From Rhizobium altiplani (GTDB lineage Bacteria; Pseudomonadota; Alphaproteobacteria; Rhizobiales; Rhizobiaceae): 64,000 bases of DNA. Under the pieces are notes generated by a model, which worked only from the letters and a program-made list of their open reading frames with translations, was not told the origin of the DNA and ran no database searches. Below are positions 42,617 to 50,520 of the stretch, one piece after another (positions within the stretch are counted from its first letter, which is position 1; each line of letters opens with the position of its first letter). Made by a program: the position numbers and the translations under genes. The stretch spans positions 85,081 through 149,080 of the forward strand of contig NZ_LNCD01000078.1 in assembly GCF_001542405.1 (NCBI RefSeq), written 5' to 3'.

Positions 42617-43835
42617 GAAGTCCTCCCTGCGCGTCGTTACAGACGCAAATGCCAAGAACCCAGTTGAAGAAAACGATGTTTCTCCTCGTGAGGAAACGGT
42701 AGCCGAGGCGCCTTCATCCAATTCAGCGCCCGCTACTGCTGTGGCTGCGCCTGGCGGCACTCAGGTCCGCCGCCGGCGCAGTCTCACGCGCCCCGTTCTG
42801 TTCACGCTGCTGCCCGTCGCGCTCGTCGTTGGCGGCTACTACTACGTCAATGGCGGACAGATCATGTCGACCGACAATGCCTATGTCCAGGCTGACATGG
42901 TGGGGCTGACGACAGACGTTTCCGGTATCGTCGACCAGATTAACGTGCATGAGAACGAAGCCGTGAAGAAGGGCCAGGTGCTCTTCAGCCTGCGGCAGGA
43001 TTCCTTCAAGATTGCTCTCGACGGTGCGGAGGCGCAGCTCGGCGCCGTCCGAAACCAGATCCTCAATCTGAAGGCCAGCTATCAGCAGTCGCTTGCCGAG
43101 ATCACGCAGGCCGAAGCTGATATTCCGTACTATCAGACCGAGTTCGACCGTCAGCAGAACCTGCTGAACAGCTCGGCCGCGACGCGCACTGCTTATGATC
43201 AGGCCAAGCACAATCTCGATGCGGGCCATCAGAAGGTCGCCGTCGCAAAGGCCGAAGCGGCAGCAACATTGGCCCAGCTCGGCGGCAATGCCGATCAGCC
43301 GGTTGAGCAGAACCCGCTCTATCTCGAAGCCAAGGCGAAGGTGGACGACGCACAGCGCGAACTCGACCACAGCGTCGTCAAGGCGCCGTTCGATGGTATC
43401 GTGACGAACGTCAACTCGCTGCAGCCGGGCTCCTACCTGCAGGCGTCCACGCAGGCCTTCTCGCTGGTTTCGGACAATAACCTCTGGATTTCCGCGAGCC
43501 CGAAGGAAACGGAACTGACCTATGTGAAGCCGGGCCAGCCGGTGACGATCTATGTCGACACCTATCCGGGCGTGGAGTGGAAGGGCAAGGTCGAGAGCAT
43601 CAGCCCGGCCTCCGGCTCCAGCTTCTCGCTGCTGCCGGCGCAGAACACGACGGGCAACTGGGTCAAGGTCGTGCAGCGCATTCCGATGCGCGTCAGCATC
43701 GATCACGCGGCAGGCAAGCCGCCGCTTCGCGTCGGCATGAGCACCGTCGTCGATGTCGATACGGGCCGCGCCCGTGGCCTTCCGGATTTCGTTTCCAAGC
43801 TTTTGGGCCGCTCTGGCGGCAAGGACCATGAGTAA
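42609..43835 (+). CDS. emrA: HlyD/EmrA family membrane fusion protein
   Basis: 408 residues. An acidic cytoplasmic N-terminus with an Ala/Pro-rich linker and an RRRR-type basic patch precedes one transmembrane helix (about 63-80). Then come the lipoyl half STDNAYVQADMVGLTTDVSGIV, a helical hairpin, the second lipoyl half VKAPFDGIVTNVNSLQPGSYL, and the EmrA-type ending SPASGSSFSLLPAQNTTGNW. It is the adaptor for the MFS pump encoded next. It is a second, diverged paralogue of the emrA at 14161. It overlaps marR by 8 bases and emrB by 8 bases. Confidence 0.92.
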   Translation: MAEKSSLRVVTDANAKNPVEENDVSPREETVAEAPSSNSAPATAVAAPGGTQVRRRRSLTRPVLFTLLPVALVVGGYYYVNGGQIMSTDNAYVQADMVGLTTDVSGIVDQINVHENEAVKKGQVLFSLRQDSFKIALDGAEAQLGAVRNQILNLKASYQQSLAEITQAEADIPYYQTEFDRQQNLLNSSAATRTAYDQAKHNLDAGHQKVAVAKAEAAATLAQLGGNADQPVEQNPLYLEAKAKVDDAQRELDHSVVKAPFDGIVTNVNSLQPGSYLQASTQAFSLVSDNNLWISASPKETELTYVKPGQPVTIYVDTYPGVEWKGKVESISPASGSSFSLLPAQNTTGNWVKVVQRIPMRVSIDHAAGKPPLRVGMSTVVDVDTGRARGLPDFVSKLLGRSGGKDHE

Positions 43836-45369
43836 CGCTGCATCATCACCGGCCACCCTGGTTGCCAACAGGGGCGCGATCACGGCTTGCGTCATCCTGG
43901 CAGTGATCATGCAGGCGCTGGACACGACGATCGCCAACGTCGCGCTGCCCTATATCCAGGGCAGCGTCTCGGCGAGCGCCGACCAGATCAACTGGGTCCT
44001 GACCTCCTACATCGTGGCGGCCGCGATCATGACGCCGCCATCAGGCTTTCTGGCCGCCAAGTTCGGTCGCAAGCGGGTGCTTTTGGCGGCAATCGCCGGC
44101 TTCGTCGCGGCTTCCGTTCTTTGCGGCCTTGCGCAATCGCTGAACCAGATTGTTGCCTTCCGCCTGTTGCAGGGCCTGTTCGGCGCGTCTCTGGTTCCCC
44201 TCTCTCAGGGCATCCTCCTCGACATCTACACTGCCGAGGAGCGAGGCTCGGCCATGGCCTTATTTGGCGTCTCGGTCATGGTCGGGCCGGTCCTGGGACC
44301 CGTCATCGGCGGCTGGCTGACCGATAATATCAGCTGGCGTTGGGTGTTCTACATCAACGTGCCGATCGGCGCGCTGGCGTTTGCCGGCATCGTGATCTAC
44401 GTTACGGAGACGAAGCTCGATGCGCTGGCGAAGCTCGACTGGTTCGGGTTCGGGATGATGAGTCTCGGCATCGCGTCGCTGCAGCTCTTTCTCGACCGCG
44501 GCGAACAGCTGAACTGGTTCGCGTCCGGCGAGATCATGATCGAGGCGATCGTCTGTGCCGCTGCCTTCTATCTGTTGATCGTGCATACGCTGACGGCCGA
44601 AAAGTCGTTCGTGAATCCGAAGCTGTTCCTCGATCGGAACTTCTCGGTGAGCATGCTCTTCATCTTTGTTATAGGCATCACCTACCTCGCCTCGCTGGCG
44701 CTGATGACGCCCTATCTGCAGACGCTGATGGGATATCCCGTCATCACCGCGGGCATCGTCATGGGGCCGCGTGGGCTCGGCACGATGCTTTGCATGTTTA
44801 TCGTCGGCAAGCTGATCGGGAAAGTTGACTCGCGGCTGCTCTTGGTGACCGGACTCGGGCTGACGGCCTGGGCGATGTATGACATGACCGGTTGGACACC
44901 CGATGTCTCGCAGTGGACGATCGTGTCCGTCGGCTTCATTCAGGGCGCCGGGCTCGGCTTCCTGTTCGTGCCGCTGACGACGATCGCCTTTTCGACGCTG
45001 CCCGCCCACATGCGCGGCGACGGCACCGGCCTCTACAACCTGTCGCGCAACATCGGCTCGAGCGTCGGCATTTCGATCGTTTCGGCGCTTCTCGTCGAGA
45101 ACGCCCAGGTGAACCACGAGAGCATCGCTGCCTATGTGACGCCGTTCAACCGGGCCTTCGAGGCGACGGCGGCACAGGGGCTGAATCCGCTGACTGCGGC
45201 CGGTCGTGCGGCTCTCAACGAAGTGATCACCCTGCAGTCGACGATCATCGCCTATATAGACGACTTCAAGCTGCTGATGCTCATGTCGCTGGCGGTCATT
45301 CCGCTCGCGCTGCTGCTGCGCAAGCCGAAAGTGGCACCTGCCATGGATCACAGCGCCGTCATGGAATGA
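43828..45369 (+). CDS. emrB: MFS drug efflux permease, DHA2 (EmrB) family
   Basis: 513 residues, about 14 transmembrane helices. Features: MQALDTTIANVALPYIQG in helix 1 (family motif D1), FLAAKFGRKRVLL (motif A), MVGPVLGPVIGGWLTDNISWRWVFYINVP (motif C and following). It is a proton-driven exporter of hydrophobic compounds. It overlaps its adaptor by 8 bases with AAGGA upstream of the ATG, so the two are strictly coupled. An intrinsic terminator for this operon lies 41 bases after the stop, inside the convergent DNA glycosylase gene. Confidence 0.94.
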   Translation: MSNAASSPATLVANRGAITACVILAVIMQALDTTIANVALPYIQGSVSASADQINWVLTSYIVAAAIMTPPSGFLAAKFGRKRVLLAAIAGFVAASVLCGLAQSLNQIVAFRLLQGLFGASLVPLSQGILLDIYTAEERGSAMALFGVSVMVGPVLGPVIGGWLTDNISWRWVFYINVPIGALAFAGIVIYVTETKLDALAKLDWFGFGMMSLGIASLQLFLDRGEQLNWFASGEIMIEAIVCAAAFYLLIVHTLTAEKSFVNPKLFLDRNFSVSMLFIFVIGITYLASLALMTPYLQTLMGYPVITAGIVMGPRGLGTMLCMFIVGKLIGKVDSRLLLVTGLGLTAWAMYDMTGWTPDVSQWTIVSVGFIQGAGLGFLFVPLTTIAFSTLPAHMRGDGTGLYNLSRNIGSSVGISIVSALLVENAQVNHESIAAYVTPFNRAFEATAAQGLNPLTAAGRAALNEVITLQSTIIAYIDDFKLLMLMSLAVIPLALLLRKPKVAPAMDHSAVME

Positions 45370-45372
45370 GCC

Positions 45373-45963
45373 TCAGCGGAACGGTTTGCTGAGATAGCGA
45401 GATCCTGAGATGCCGAAGCGCCATGGCGCTTCGGCATTTTTCGTTATGCCGATCCGCTGGCCGGCGACAATTTCGACGGGAGCCGAAGGAGCGATCGAGA
45501 AGGGCGACCGGTCGAGCAACCTGTCGTTCAGGGAGAGATCGACGCCGAGCGCTTGGCAGAGCTTGCCGGGGCCGCTGCAGAGCTGCGTCAGCGCATGGTT
45601 GCTGCGGCGTTCGATCATCGTCGCGATGCCGGCTTCCGGCTCGATTGCGCGGATCAGCACGGCCGAGCCGGGGGTGCACACGAAATTCAGGCACCAGTGT
45701 ATCCCGTAGATGCGATAAATGTAGACATTGCCAGGTCGACCGAACATGGCGCGGTTGCGCGGCGTGGGGCCGCGGAAGGCGTGCGAGGCTTCGTCGTCAG
45801 GGAAGTAGGCTTCAGTCTCGGTTATGCGGCCGCCGACATCGCCGACGCGCAGATGGGAGCCCAGCAGATCCCGGGCGACGGCAATCGCATCGCGCTCGAA
45901 AAAGCGCGTGAGATCAGGGCCGGCGAGGGGAGTGGCGCCGATCGCACCGACGCCATGTGTCAT
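45373..45963 (-). CDS. mpg: 3-methyladenine DNA glycosylase (AAG/Mpg family)
   Basis: 196 residues from the ATG 45963. Family blocks: LARDLLG-type RDLLGSHLR, the catalytic ETEAY (ITETEAYFPDDEASHAFRG, with the water-activating Glu), NRAMFGRPGNVYIYRIYGIHWCLNFV, and VLIRAIEPEAG, GPGKLCQALG, and the closing WRFGISGSRYLS. It removes alkylated purines such as 3-methyladenine and hypoxanthine in base excision repair. An in-frame ATG at 46014 would add 17 residues and overlap the upstream gene; neither start has a strong ribosome binding site. The C-terminal codons contain the terminator of the convergent efflux operon. Confidence 0.92.
   Translation of the reverse strand: MTHGVGAIGATPLAGPDLTRFFERDAIAVARDLLGSHLRVGDVGGRITETEAYFPDDEASHAFRGPTPRNRAMFGRPGNVYIYRIYGIHWCLNFVCTPGSAVLIRAIEPEAGIATMIERRSNHALTQLCSGPGKLCQALGVDLSLNDRLLDRSPFSIAPSAPVEIVAGQRIGITKNAEAPWRFGISGSRYLSKPFR
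45410..45441 (+). terminator. Intrinsic terminator of marR-emrAB inside the convergent mpg coding region
   Basis: ATGCCGAAGCGCC (45410-45422) and GGCGCTTCGGCAT (45425-45437) pair perfectly over 13 bp around a central AT and run into TTTTT (45437-45441). It is a textbook rightward terminator, yet it lies within the last codons of the leftward DNA glycosylase gene. Confidence 0.8.
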
Positions 45964-45991
45964 CTGTTTCAGGCTTCCGGTCCATGAGGCA

Positions 45992-46312
45992 CTAATGACC
46001 GACCTTTGGGTCATGAGCAGAAATGGAGGATCCGGTCACCGAGACGGGATCGCTTGCCGGAAAGGTATCCTCGAGGCCTTCTTCCAGTTCTTCTTCGAGA
46101 AGCGCGGCATCCTTGCCGCGTGTGCCATCGGCTTGCGAACTCTGCAGTGTTGTTGCGAGCAATGCCCTCGCGCGGGTAATCGCATTATCGCTCGTTAGCC
46201 CGGGAGAGGCGGCGGCATAGAGCGTGACCGATATGTTGTTGCCGGACTGATCCGTGAAGATGACGACAAAACAGCCGTCCTTCGGATGCACGGTGACGTC
46301 TGTGATGGTCAT
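45992..46312 (-). CDS. Small conserved hypothetical protein (DUF-type, acidic C-terminus)
   Basis: 106 residues. The N-terminal half (TITDVTVHPKDGCFVVIFTDQSGNNISVTLY) looks like a small beta sheet. The C-terminus has the recurrent alphaproteobacterial motif LEEELEEGLEDTFPASDPVSVT, which I have seen in many short rhizobial proteins of unknown role. There is no signal peptide or membrane helix. GGAGAA lies upstream of the ATG 46312. It is 28 bases upstream of the glycosylase gene in the same direction, so co-transcription is possible. Confidence 0.75.
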   Translation of the reverse strand: MTITDVTVHPKDGCFVVIFTDQSGNNISVTLYAAASPGLTSDNAITRARALLATTLQSSQADGTRGKDAALLEEELEEGLEDTFPASDPVSVTGSSISAHDPKVGH

Positions 46313-46358
46313 GAAAATTCTCCAGCTCTGACAGTCACTGTAAGTGAAACGCTTTTCG

Positions 46359-47249
46359 CTAGGATTGTCGAGCAAAGACCTTCACCAGCCAGTCGATGAA
46401 AACGCGAACGCGGGGCGAGAGCTGCCGGTTGCGCGGATAGAGCAGGGAGACCGGTGTTTCGGTCAGCGGGAAATCCGGCAGGACGTGAATGAGCGTGCCG
46501 GCCGCGAGATCCGCTTCGGCGTGATAACGTGGCACCTGTATCAAGCCGAGGCCGAGCCTGGCAGCCGACATGAAGCTCTCGGCGGCGTTCACCGTCACCG
46601 TCGCGGGCAGGGTGACATTACGGATGCTGCCGCCGACGATGAATTCCAGTGGTAGCACGCCGCCCGTCGCCGTCGAGCGGAAACCGACCATGCGGTGGCC
46701 ATCGAGCCTGTCCGGATGTTCGGGGAGGCCGTGTTTCTCGACATAGGCGGGAGCTGCAAGGGTAACTTCCTCCAACATGGCGACGCGTCTTGCTACCATG
46801 TCGCTGTCCTGGGGCGTGCCGACGCGTAACACGCAATCGATGCCCTCGCGAACGAGGTCGACCAGCCGGTCGCCTTCGCTCATGTAGAACTCGATATCAG
46901 GATAAGTTTCGAGGAAATGCGGAAGGCTCGGCAGCACAAAATGCCGGGCAAGCGTGCCATGCACATCCACACGCAGCATGCCTTTCGGCATGGCGTCGGC
47001 AAAGGCGCCTTCCGCGTCTTCGATGTCGGCGAGGATCGAAAGACAGCGTTGGTAATAGGCTTCGCCGTCCAGCGTCGGGCTGACATGGCGCGTGGTTCGC
47101 TGCAGCAGCCGCACGCCGAGGCGTGCTTCGAGTTGTTTGACGGCATCCGTCACCGTGGAGCGCGGCAGGCCGGTGTCCTCTGCGGCAAGTGTGAAGCTCC
47201 GGCGCTCCACGACGCGGGAGAAGACCCGCATGGCATCGAATCTGTCCAT
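46359..47249 (-). CDS. LysR family transcriptional regulator (CrgA-like)
   Basis: 296 residues. HTH: MRVFSRVVERRSFTLAAEDTGLPRSTVTDAVKQLEARLGVRLLQRTTRHVSPT-type N-terminus (recognition helix about 29-38), then the effector-binding domain of the CrgA/DsdC-like group with a YPRNRQLSPRVRVFIDWL end block. It is divergent from an SDR gene, with a perfect LysR-type dyad GATAATC-ATT-GATTATC between them, so it most likely regulates that SDR and itself. It is a paralogue of the LysR proteins at 13122 and 48578. Confidence 0.9.
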   Translation of the reverse strand: MDRFDAMRVFSRVVERRSFTLAAEDTGLPRSTVTDAVKQLEARLGVRLLQRTTRHVSPTLDGEAYYQRCLSILADIEDAEGAFADAMPKGMLRVDVHGTLARHFVLPSLPHFLETYPDIEFYMSEGDRLVDLVREGIDCVLRVGTPQDSDMVARRVAMLEEVTLAAPAYVEKHGLPEHPDRLDGHRMVGFRSTATGGVLPLEFIVGGSIRNVTLPATVTVNAAESFMSAARLGLGLIQVPRYHAEADLAAGTLIHVLPDFPLTETPVSLLYPRNRQLSPRVRVFIDWLVKVFARQS

Positions 47250-47283
47250 CTTATTTGTTCGCGTTATTCGGATAGTGATGCCA

Positions 47284-47300
47284 GATAATCATTGATTATC
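47284..47300. promoter_or_regulatory. LysR-box: perfect dyad between LysR and SDR genes
   Basis: GATAATC (47284-47290), ATT, GATTATC (47294-47300): perfect 7-bp arms, fitting the T-N11-A LysR consensus. It is 35 bases from the LysR start and about 70 from the SDR start, the normal place for a LysR recognition site. Confidence 0.65.
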
Positions 47301-47370
47301 CGCAAACTGAAAAGCGGCATCTTCTCCCCATCAGAAACGTGCTGAGCACAACGAAAGAAGGAGAGAGGCA

Positions 47371-48108
47371 ATGGGCAATGAGAACAAGGTTGCGCTGGTT
47401 ACTGGTGCATCGAGAGGCATCGGCGCCGCAATCGCGGAGCGTCTGGCCAGAGACGGTTTCACCGTCATCGTCAACTACTCAGGAAACGTCGCACTCGCCG
47501 AGGAGCTTGTGCAGAAGATCGAGCGCGACGGCGGCAAGGCTCTGACGGCGCAGGCCGACGTCAGCAATGCCGAGGCTGTCAGCCGGATGTTCGATGCGGC
47601 AGAAGCAGCCTTCGGCGGCATCGATGTGCTCGTCAACAATGCCGGTATCATGCAGCTTTCGTCGATTGCCGATGCTGACGATGCCCATTTCGATCGCCAT
47701 GTCAGCGTGAACCTGAAGGGCACGTTCAATACATTGCGCGAAGCCGCAAAGCGCCTCCGCAACGGTGGTCGCATCATCAATCTGTCAACGAGTATCATCG
47801 GCCTGAAGCTGGAAACTTACGGCGTCTACGCCGCGACCAAGGCCGCCGTCGAAGCCCTGACGGCGATCATGTCGAAGGAAATGCGCGGCCGTAACATCAC
47901 CGTCAACGCCGTGGCTCCCGGGCCGACAGCAACCGACCTTTTCCTTGATGGGAAATCGGAGGAACTGATCGCCCGCATGGCCAAGATGAACCCGCTGGAG
48001 CGCCTGGGCACGCCCGAAGATATCGCCGCCTCCGTCTCGTTCCTTGCAGGTCCCGACGGCGCCTGGATCAACGGCCAGGTGTTGCGTGCCAACGGTGGCA
48101 TCATCTGA
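47371..48108 (+). CDS. SDR family oxidoreductase (3-oxoacyl-ACP reductase-like)
   Basis: 245 residues, classical SDR: TGASRGIG (11-18), NNAG (about 90-93), Ser in NLSTSI, YAATK (Tyr/Lys catalytic, about 151-155), NAVAPGPTATDLF and the closing INGQVLRANGGII. It is closest in style to SDRs annotated as 3-ketoacyl-ACP reductase or glucose 1-dehydrogenase-like enzymes, but the substrate is unknown. AAGGAGAGAGG precedes the ATG. It is divergent from the LysR gene and has a GC-rich hairpin 14 bases after the stop. Confidence 0.9.
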   Translation: MGNENKVALVTGASRGIGAAIAERLARDGFTVIVNYSGNVALAEELVQKIERDGGKALTAQADVSNAEAVSRMFDAAEAAFGGIDVLVNNAGIMQLSSIADADDAHFDRHVSVNLKGTFNTLREAAKRLRNGGRIINLSTSIIGLKLETYGVYAATKAAVEALTAIMSKEMRGRNITVNAVAPGPTATDLFLDGKSEELIARMAKMNPLERLGTPEDIAASVSFLAGPDGAWINGQVLRANGGII

Positions 48109-48121
48109 CCTCCGGCTCCCC

Positions 48122-48142
48122 GCGGCGGGTTTGGCCCGCCGC
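48122..48142 (+). terminator. GC-rich hairpin after the SDR gene
   Basis: GCGGCGGG (48122-48129), loop TTTGG, CCCGCCGC (48135-48142), perfect, 14 bases after the SDR stop. There is no T-tract, so termination efficiency is uncertain. Confidence 0.45.
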
Positions 48143-48163
48143 CGCCGATGCCGATGCGGGCAC

Positions 48164-48340
48164 GGTTGCGATGGCAATGCCAAGGCTATCCTCATGCCGT
48201 TCGGCACGCGTCCGTTCCGCACGCATATCGATCCGTCAGAGGACGGTGCCGAGATCGTCGTTGGAGTCGCTGATCGGGTTCGCGCCGAAATGTTCCGGCG
48301 GATCGGCTTGGAGGATCTTCTCAAACCGGCCGTTCACTAA
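48164..48340 (+). pseudogene. 3' remnant of a second SDR-type gene
   Basis: An open frame ending at 48340 encodes a tail with MPFGTRPFRTHIDPSED, then ADRVRAEMFRRIGLEDLLKP. This looks like the C-terminus of SDR enzymes that close with RPFRxHIDPxxDGAE ... ADRxRAExFRRIGLxDLL. The N-terminal nucleotide fold is missing: upstream the frame runs into the neighbouring SDR gene in another register. Reading: a truncated relic left by deletion. The exact 5' limit is a guess. Alternatively it could be a short independent peptide from the ATG 48194. Confidence 0.5.
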
Positions 48341-48536
48341 ACCGTGATACCGGCCATTGTTCCGGTTTTGCGAACCTGCTGTGCATAAATCAGTACTTAA
48401 CAAACGGCAAAAACCAGGCTTATATTTTGCGTAAAGGCGACTGGGAAGACCTCCAACTCGGGCGCCACCTCAGATACCGGCCGAGCCATTTCCCTGGTGA
48501 CGCGGCAGGGTCTGAAAGGAATTCGATGATCGACTG

Positions 48537-48572
48537 TTGCGGCCCGTCGAAGGGACACCTTCCGGGCCGCAA
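48537..48572 (-). terminator. Extended hairpin after the LysR gene
   Basis: TTGCGGCCCG (48537-48546) pairs with CGGGCCGCAA (48563-48572), and inside it GAAGG-GACA-CCTTC makes a continuing stem with a 2-base bulge. It starts 5 bases after the LysR stop on the minus strand. There is no T-run. Confidence 0.5.
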
Positions 48573-48577
48573 TTGCG

Positions 48578-49489
48578 TCAGGCATCATTCAGCTTGGCAT
48601 CCGAGAGCAATTTCACCAGCCAGTCGACGAAGACACGGACCTTGTTGCTGAGGTGGCGGTTCGGCGGATAGACGATATAGAGCGGCAGCGGTTCGCGGCT
48701 CCATTCCGGCAAGATCTCCACCAGGTCGCCCTTGGCCAGCGCATCGCGGATCATGAAGCGCGGCAGTTGGGCAATACCTAGCCCGTTCAGCGCCGCATTG
48801 ACGAAGGTTCGGCTGTCATTGACCGACAGCAGGTAGCGCGGATTGATCTCCAGTTCCTCATTGTCCTTGCGGAATTCGAAGGGAAGTGTCCGGTTCGTCT
48901 GAGCGCGGAAGTAACTCACTGAATAATGGTCGTTTTCCAGCTCCTCGGGGCGAGTCGGAATGCCGAATTTCTCGATGTAGAGCGGTGCCGCGCAGGTGAG
49001 CATTTCGACCTCCGAGACACGTCTTGCGATCAGCGACTGGTCGGCCGGCGTGCCGGCGCGAAGCGCGCAGTCGACGTTCTCCGCGAGGTAGTCGACGGTG
49101 CGGTCGCCCACGCCCAGGTCTACCCTGATGTCCGGATACTTCTGGTAAAAATCGCAAAGCGCCGGGACGACAATCCAGTCGGCGAAAGCGCCGGCCATTT
49201 CGACGCGCAAGCGGCCGGTCGGCAGGCCTTGCGAGTTCGAAAGGCTGCCGTCGAGTTCCTCGAGCTCGGAGACGATCTGCGCCGCACGCTCGTAGTAGAG
49301 CGCGCCGTCGGTCGTCACCATGACGCGTCGTGTGGTGCGGTTGAGAAGCTTGGTATGCAGATGTGCTTCAAGCCCCTGAATGAGATTGGTCACCGTCGCC
49401 TTGGGCATGGCGAGCGTGTCGGCGGCCCGTGTGAAATTGCCCGTCTCTACGACGCGGATGAAGGCGCGCATTGCCGAGAGCTGGTCCAT
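48578..49489 (-). CDS. LysR family transcriptional regulator (CrgA-like), divergent from hydrolase-RND operon
   Basis: 303 residues. HTH: LSAMRAFIRVVETGNFTRAADTLAMPKATVTNLIQGLEAHLHTKLLNRTTRRVMVT-type N-terminus; effector domain with CAAPLYIEKFGIPTRPEEL and YPPNRHLSNKVRVFVDWLV. It is divergent from the hydrolase/RND operon with 168 bases between starts that contain two dyads, so it is the probable regulator of that pump, in the manner of MexT or BepR-like local regulators. It is a paralogue of the two other LysR proteins in the window. Confidence 0.9.
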   Translation of the reverse strand: MDQLSAMRAFIRVVETGNFTRAADTLAMPKATVTNLIQGLEAHLHTKLLNRTTRRVMVTTDGALYYERAAQIVSELEELDGSLSNSQGLPTGRLRVEMAGAFADWIVVPALCDFYQKYPDIRVDLGVGDRTVDYLAENVDCALRAGTPADQSLIARRVSEVEMLTCAAPLYIEKFGIPTRPEELENDHYSVSYFRAQTNRTLPFEFRKDNEELEINPRYLLSVNDSRTFVNAALNGLGIAQLPRFMIRDALAKGDLVEILPEWSREPLPLYIVYPPNRHLSNKVRVFVDWLVKLLSDAKLNDA

Positions 49490-49507
49490 CGGAAAATCAC
49501 CTAAGCA

Positions 49508-49549
49508 GATTGCACTGCGGTATTGTTCGAAATTCGGAACAGTGTAATC
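49508..49549. promoter_or_regulatory. Inverted repeat between LysR and hydrolase-RND operon
   Basis: GATTGCACTG (49508-49517) and CAGTGTAATC (49540-49549) match at 9 of 10 positions around 22 bases that themselves contain GTTC...GAAC symmetry. It sits next to the LysR start and is a candidate LysR operator. Confidence 0.5.
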
Positions 49550-49562
49550 GCTCTATGGCTTC

Positions 49563-49582
49563 TTATTCCGACAATGGAATAA
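49563..49582. promoter_or_regulatory. Second dyad upstream of hydrolase-RND operon
   Basis: TTATTCC (49563-49569), GACAAT, GGAATAA (49576-49582): perfect 7-bp arms. It lies about 75 bases before the hydrolase ATG, near where its promoter should be. Confidence 0.45.
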
Positions 49583-49657
49583 CAATATCTTTTCTTCACA
49601 AATTGCAAGCCATCTCGGCTCGCAATACGTTATGTGGGTCAAACGCGAGCCGGAGCT

Positions 49658-50479
49658 ATGGCGGTGCAAGTGAAAGACATAGTGTTGGAGAAGGTGGCCA
49701 CCGGGCCCGTTTCCGCGCGCGTCTATCAGGGTGCCGAGTTCGGCAAGGGTTCACCCATCGTACTGTTTTTCCACGGCGGCGCATTTCTGCAGTCGGGCGT
49801 CAAGGACAGCGTTGTTGCCGAAAGCCTGGCGAAGGCTGGCGCGATTGTCGCTGTACCTGACTATAATGCGCCGCTTGGCAACGTCTTTCCTAAGCCGCTC
49901 GAAGTGGGTTACTCGATCTTTTCCTATCTCGCCAACAAGCGTGCGTCCGGTATTGGCGACCGCAATTCGCTGCTGATCGTGGCTGGCGAAGAGGCGGGCG
50001 GCAATATTGCTGCCGGCGTCGCCTTCAAGGCGCGCGACCATTATGCGGATGCGCTCAATGGCCAGGTTCTGATTTCGCCGCTGCTTGATCCTTTCATGGG
50101 CACGTCGTCGATCCGCAAGGCGGATGGCATAGGCATGCGTCAGCGCTGGGCCGAGGGCTGGAGCCATTATCTCAGCGGCGGCGGCTGTCATCCCTATGCC
50201 GCGCCGTGTCTGTGTTCCCGCATTTCGGGGGTCGCGCCGGCACTCGTTCTGACGGCGGAGGATGATCCGCTTCGCGACGAGACGCTCGGTTATGCCGATC
50301 GCCTCAAACAGGCTGGTGTGCCAGTTCGCCGGAATGTCCTTCCCGCCGGGGCAGGCTGGCCGATGCTTTATGGCGGGAAATGCGAACAGGCACCGAATTG
50401 GCAACAGACGATCACGGACCAATTCGAAAGCTTCGTTCGGGATATTAGCAGCCAATCTATTGCATTGAAGACGAACTGA
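49658..50479 (+). CDS. Alpha/beta hydrolase-fold protein (HSL type) lacking the catalytic serine
   Basis: 273 residues. The oxyanion motif HGGAF (39-43) and the acid-position EDDPLRDE (about 201-208) place it with the hormone-sensitive-lipase esterases. The nucleophile elbow, normally GDSAGG, reads GEEAGG (110-115), so the serine is Glu112; where the catalytic His should be, near 232, the sequence is AGAGWPM. Two of three catalytic residues are missing, so it is probably a pseudo-enzyme, perhaps a ligand-binding or accessory protein. It is the first gene of the operon with the RND adaptor (41 bases downstream). ATG 49658 has GGAG close by; GTG 49634 is an alternative. Confidence 0.78.
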   Translation: MAVQVKDIVLEKVATGPVSARVYQGAEFGKGSPIVLFFHGGAFLQSGVKDSVVAESLAKAGAIVAVPDYNAPLGNVFPKPLEVGYSIFSYLANKRASGIGDRNSLLIVAGEEAGGNIAAGVAFKARDHYADALNGQVLISPLLDPFMGTSSIRKADGIGMRQRWAEGWSHYLSGGGCHPYAAPCLCSRISGVAPALVLTAEDDPLRDETLGYADRLKQAGVPVRRNVLPAGAGWPMLYGGKCEQAPNWQQTITDQFESFVRDISSQSIALKTN

Positions 50480-50520
50480 TTGAATTCGGCCACTGAGAGA
50501 CGGCCGTAAGGAGAGTACCA

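Larger units (their letters stand above)
48109..48577. other. Region between the SDR and the third LysR gene
   Basis: 470 bases without an intact gene: a GC-rich hairpin, the SDR-like 3' remnant, about 190 bases with nothing recognisable, and the hairpin at 48537-48572 that follows the LysR gene. Confidence 0.55.
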
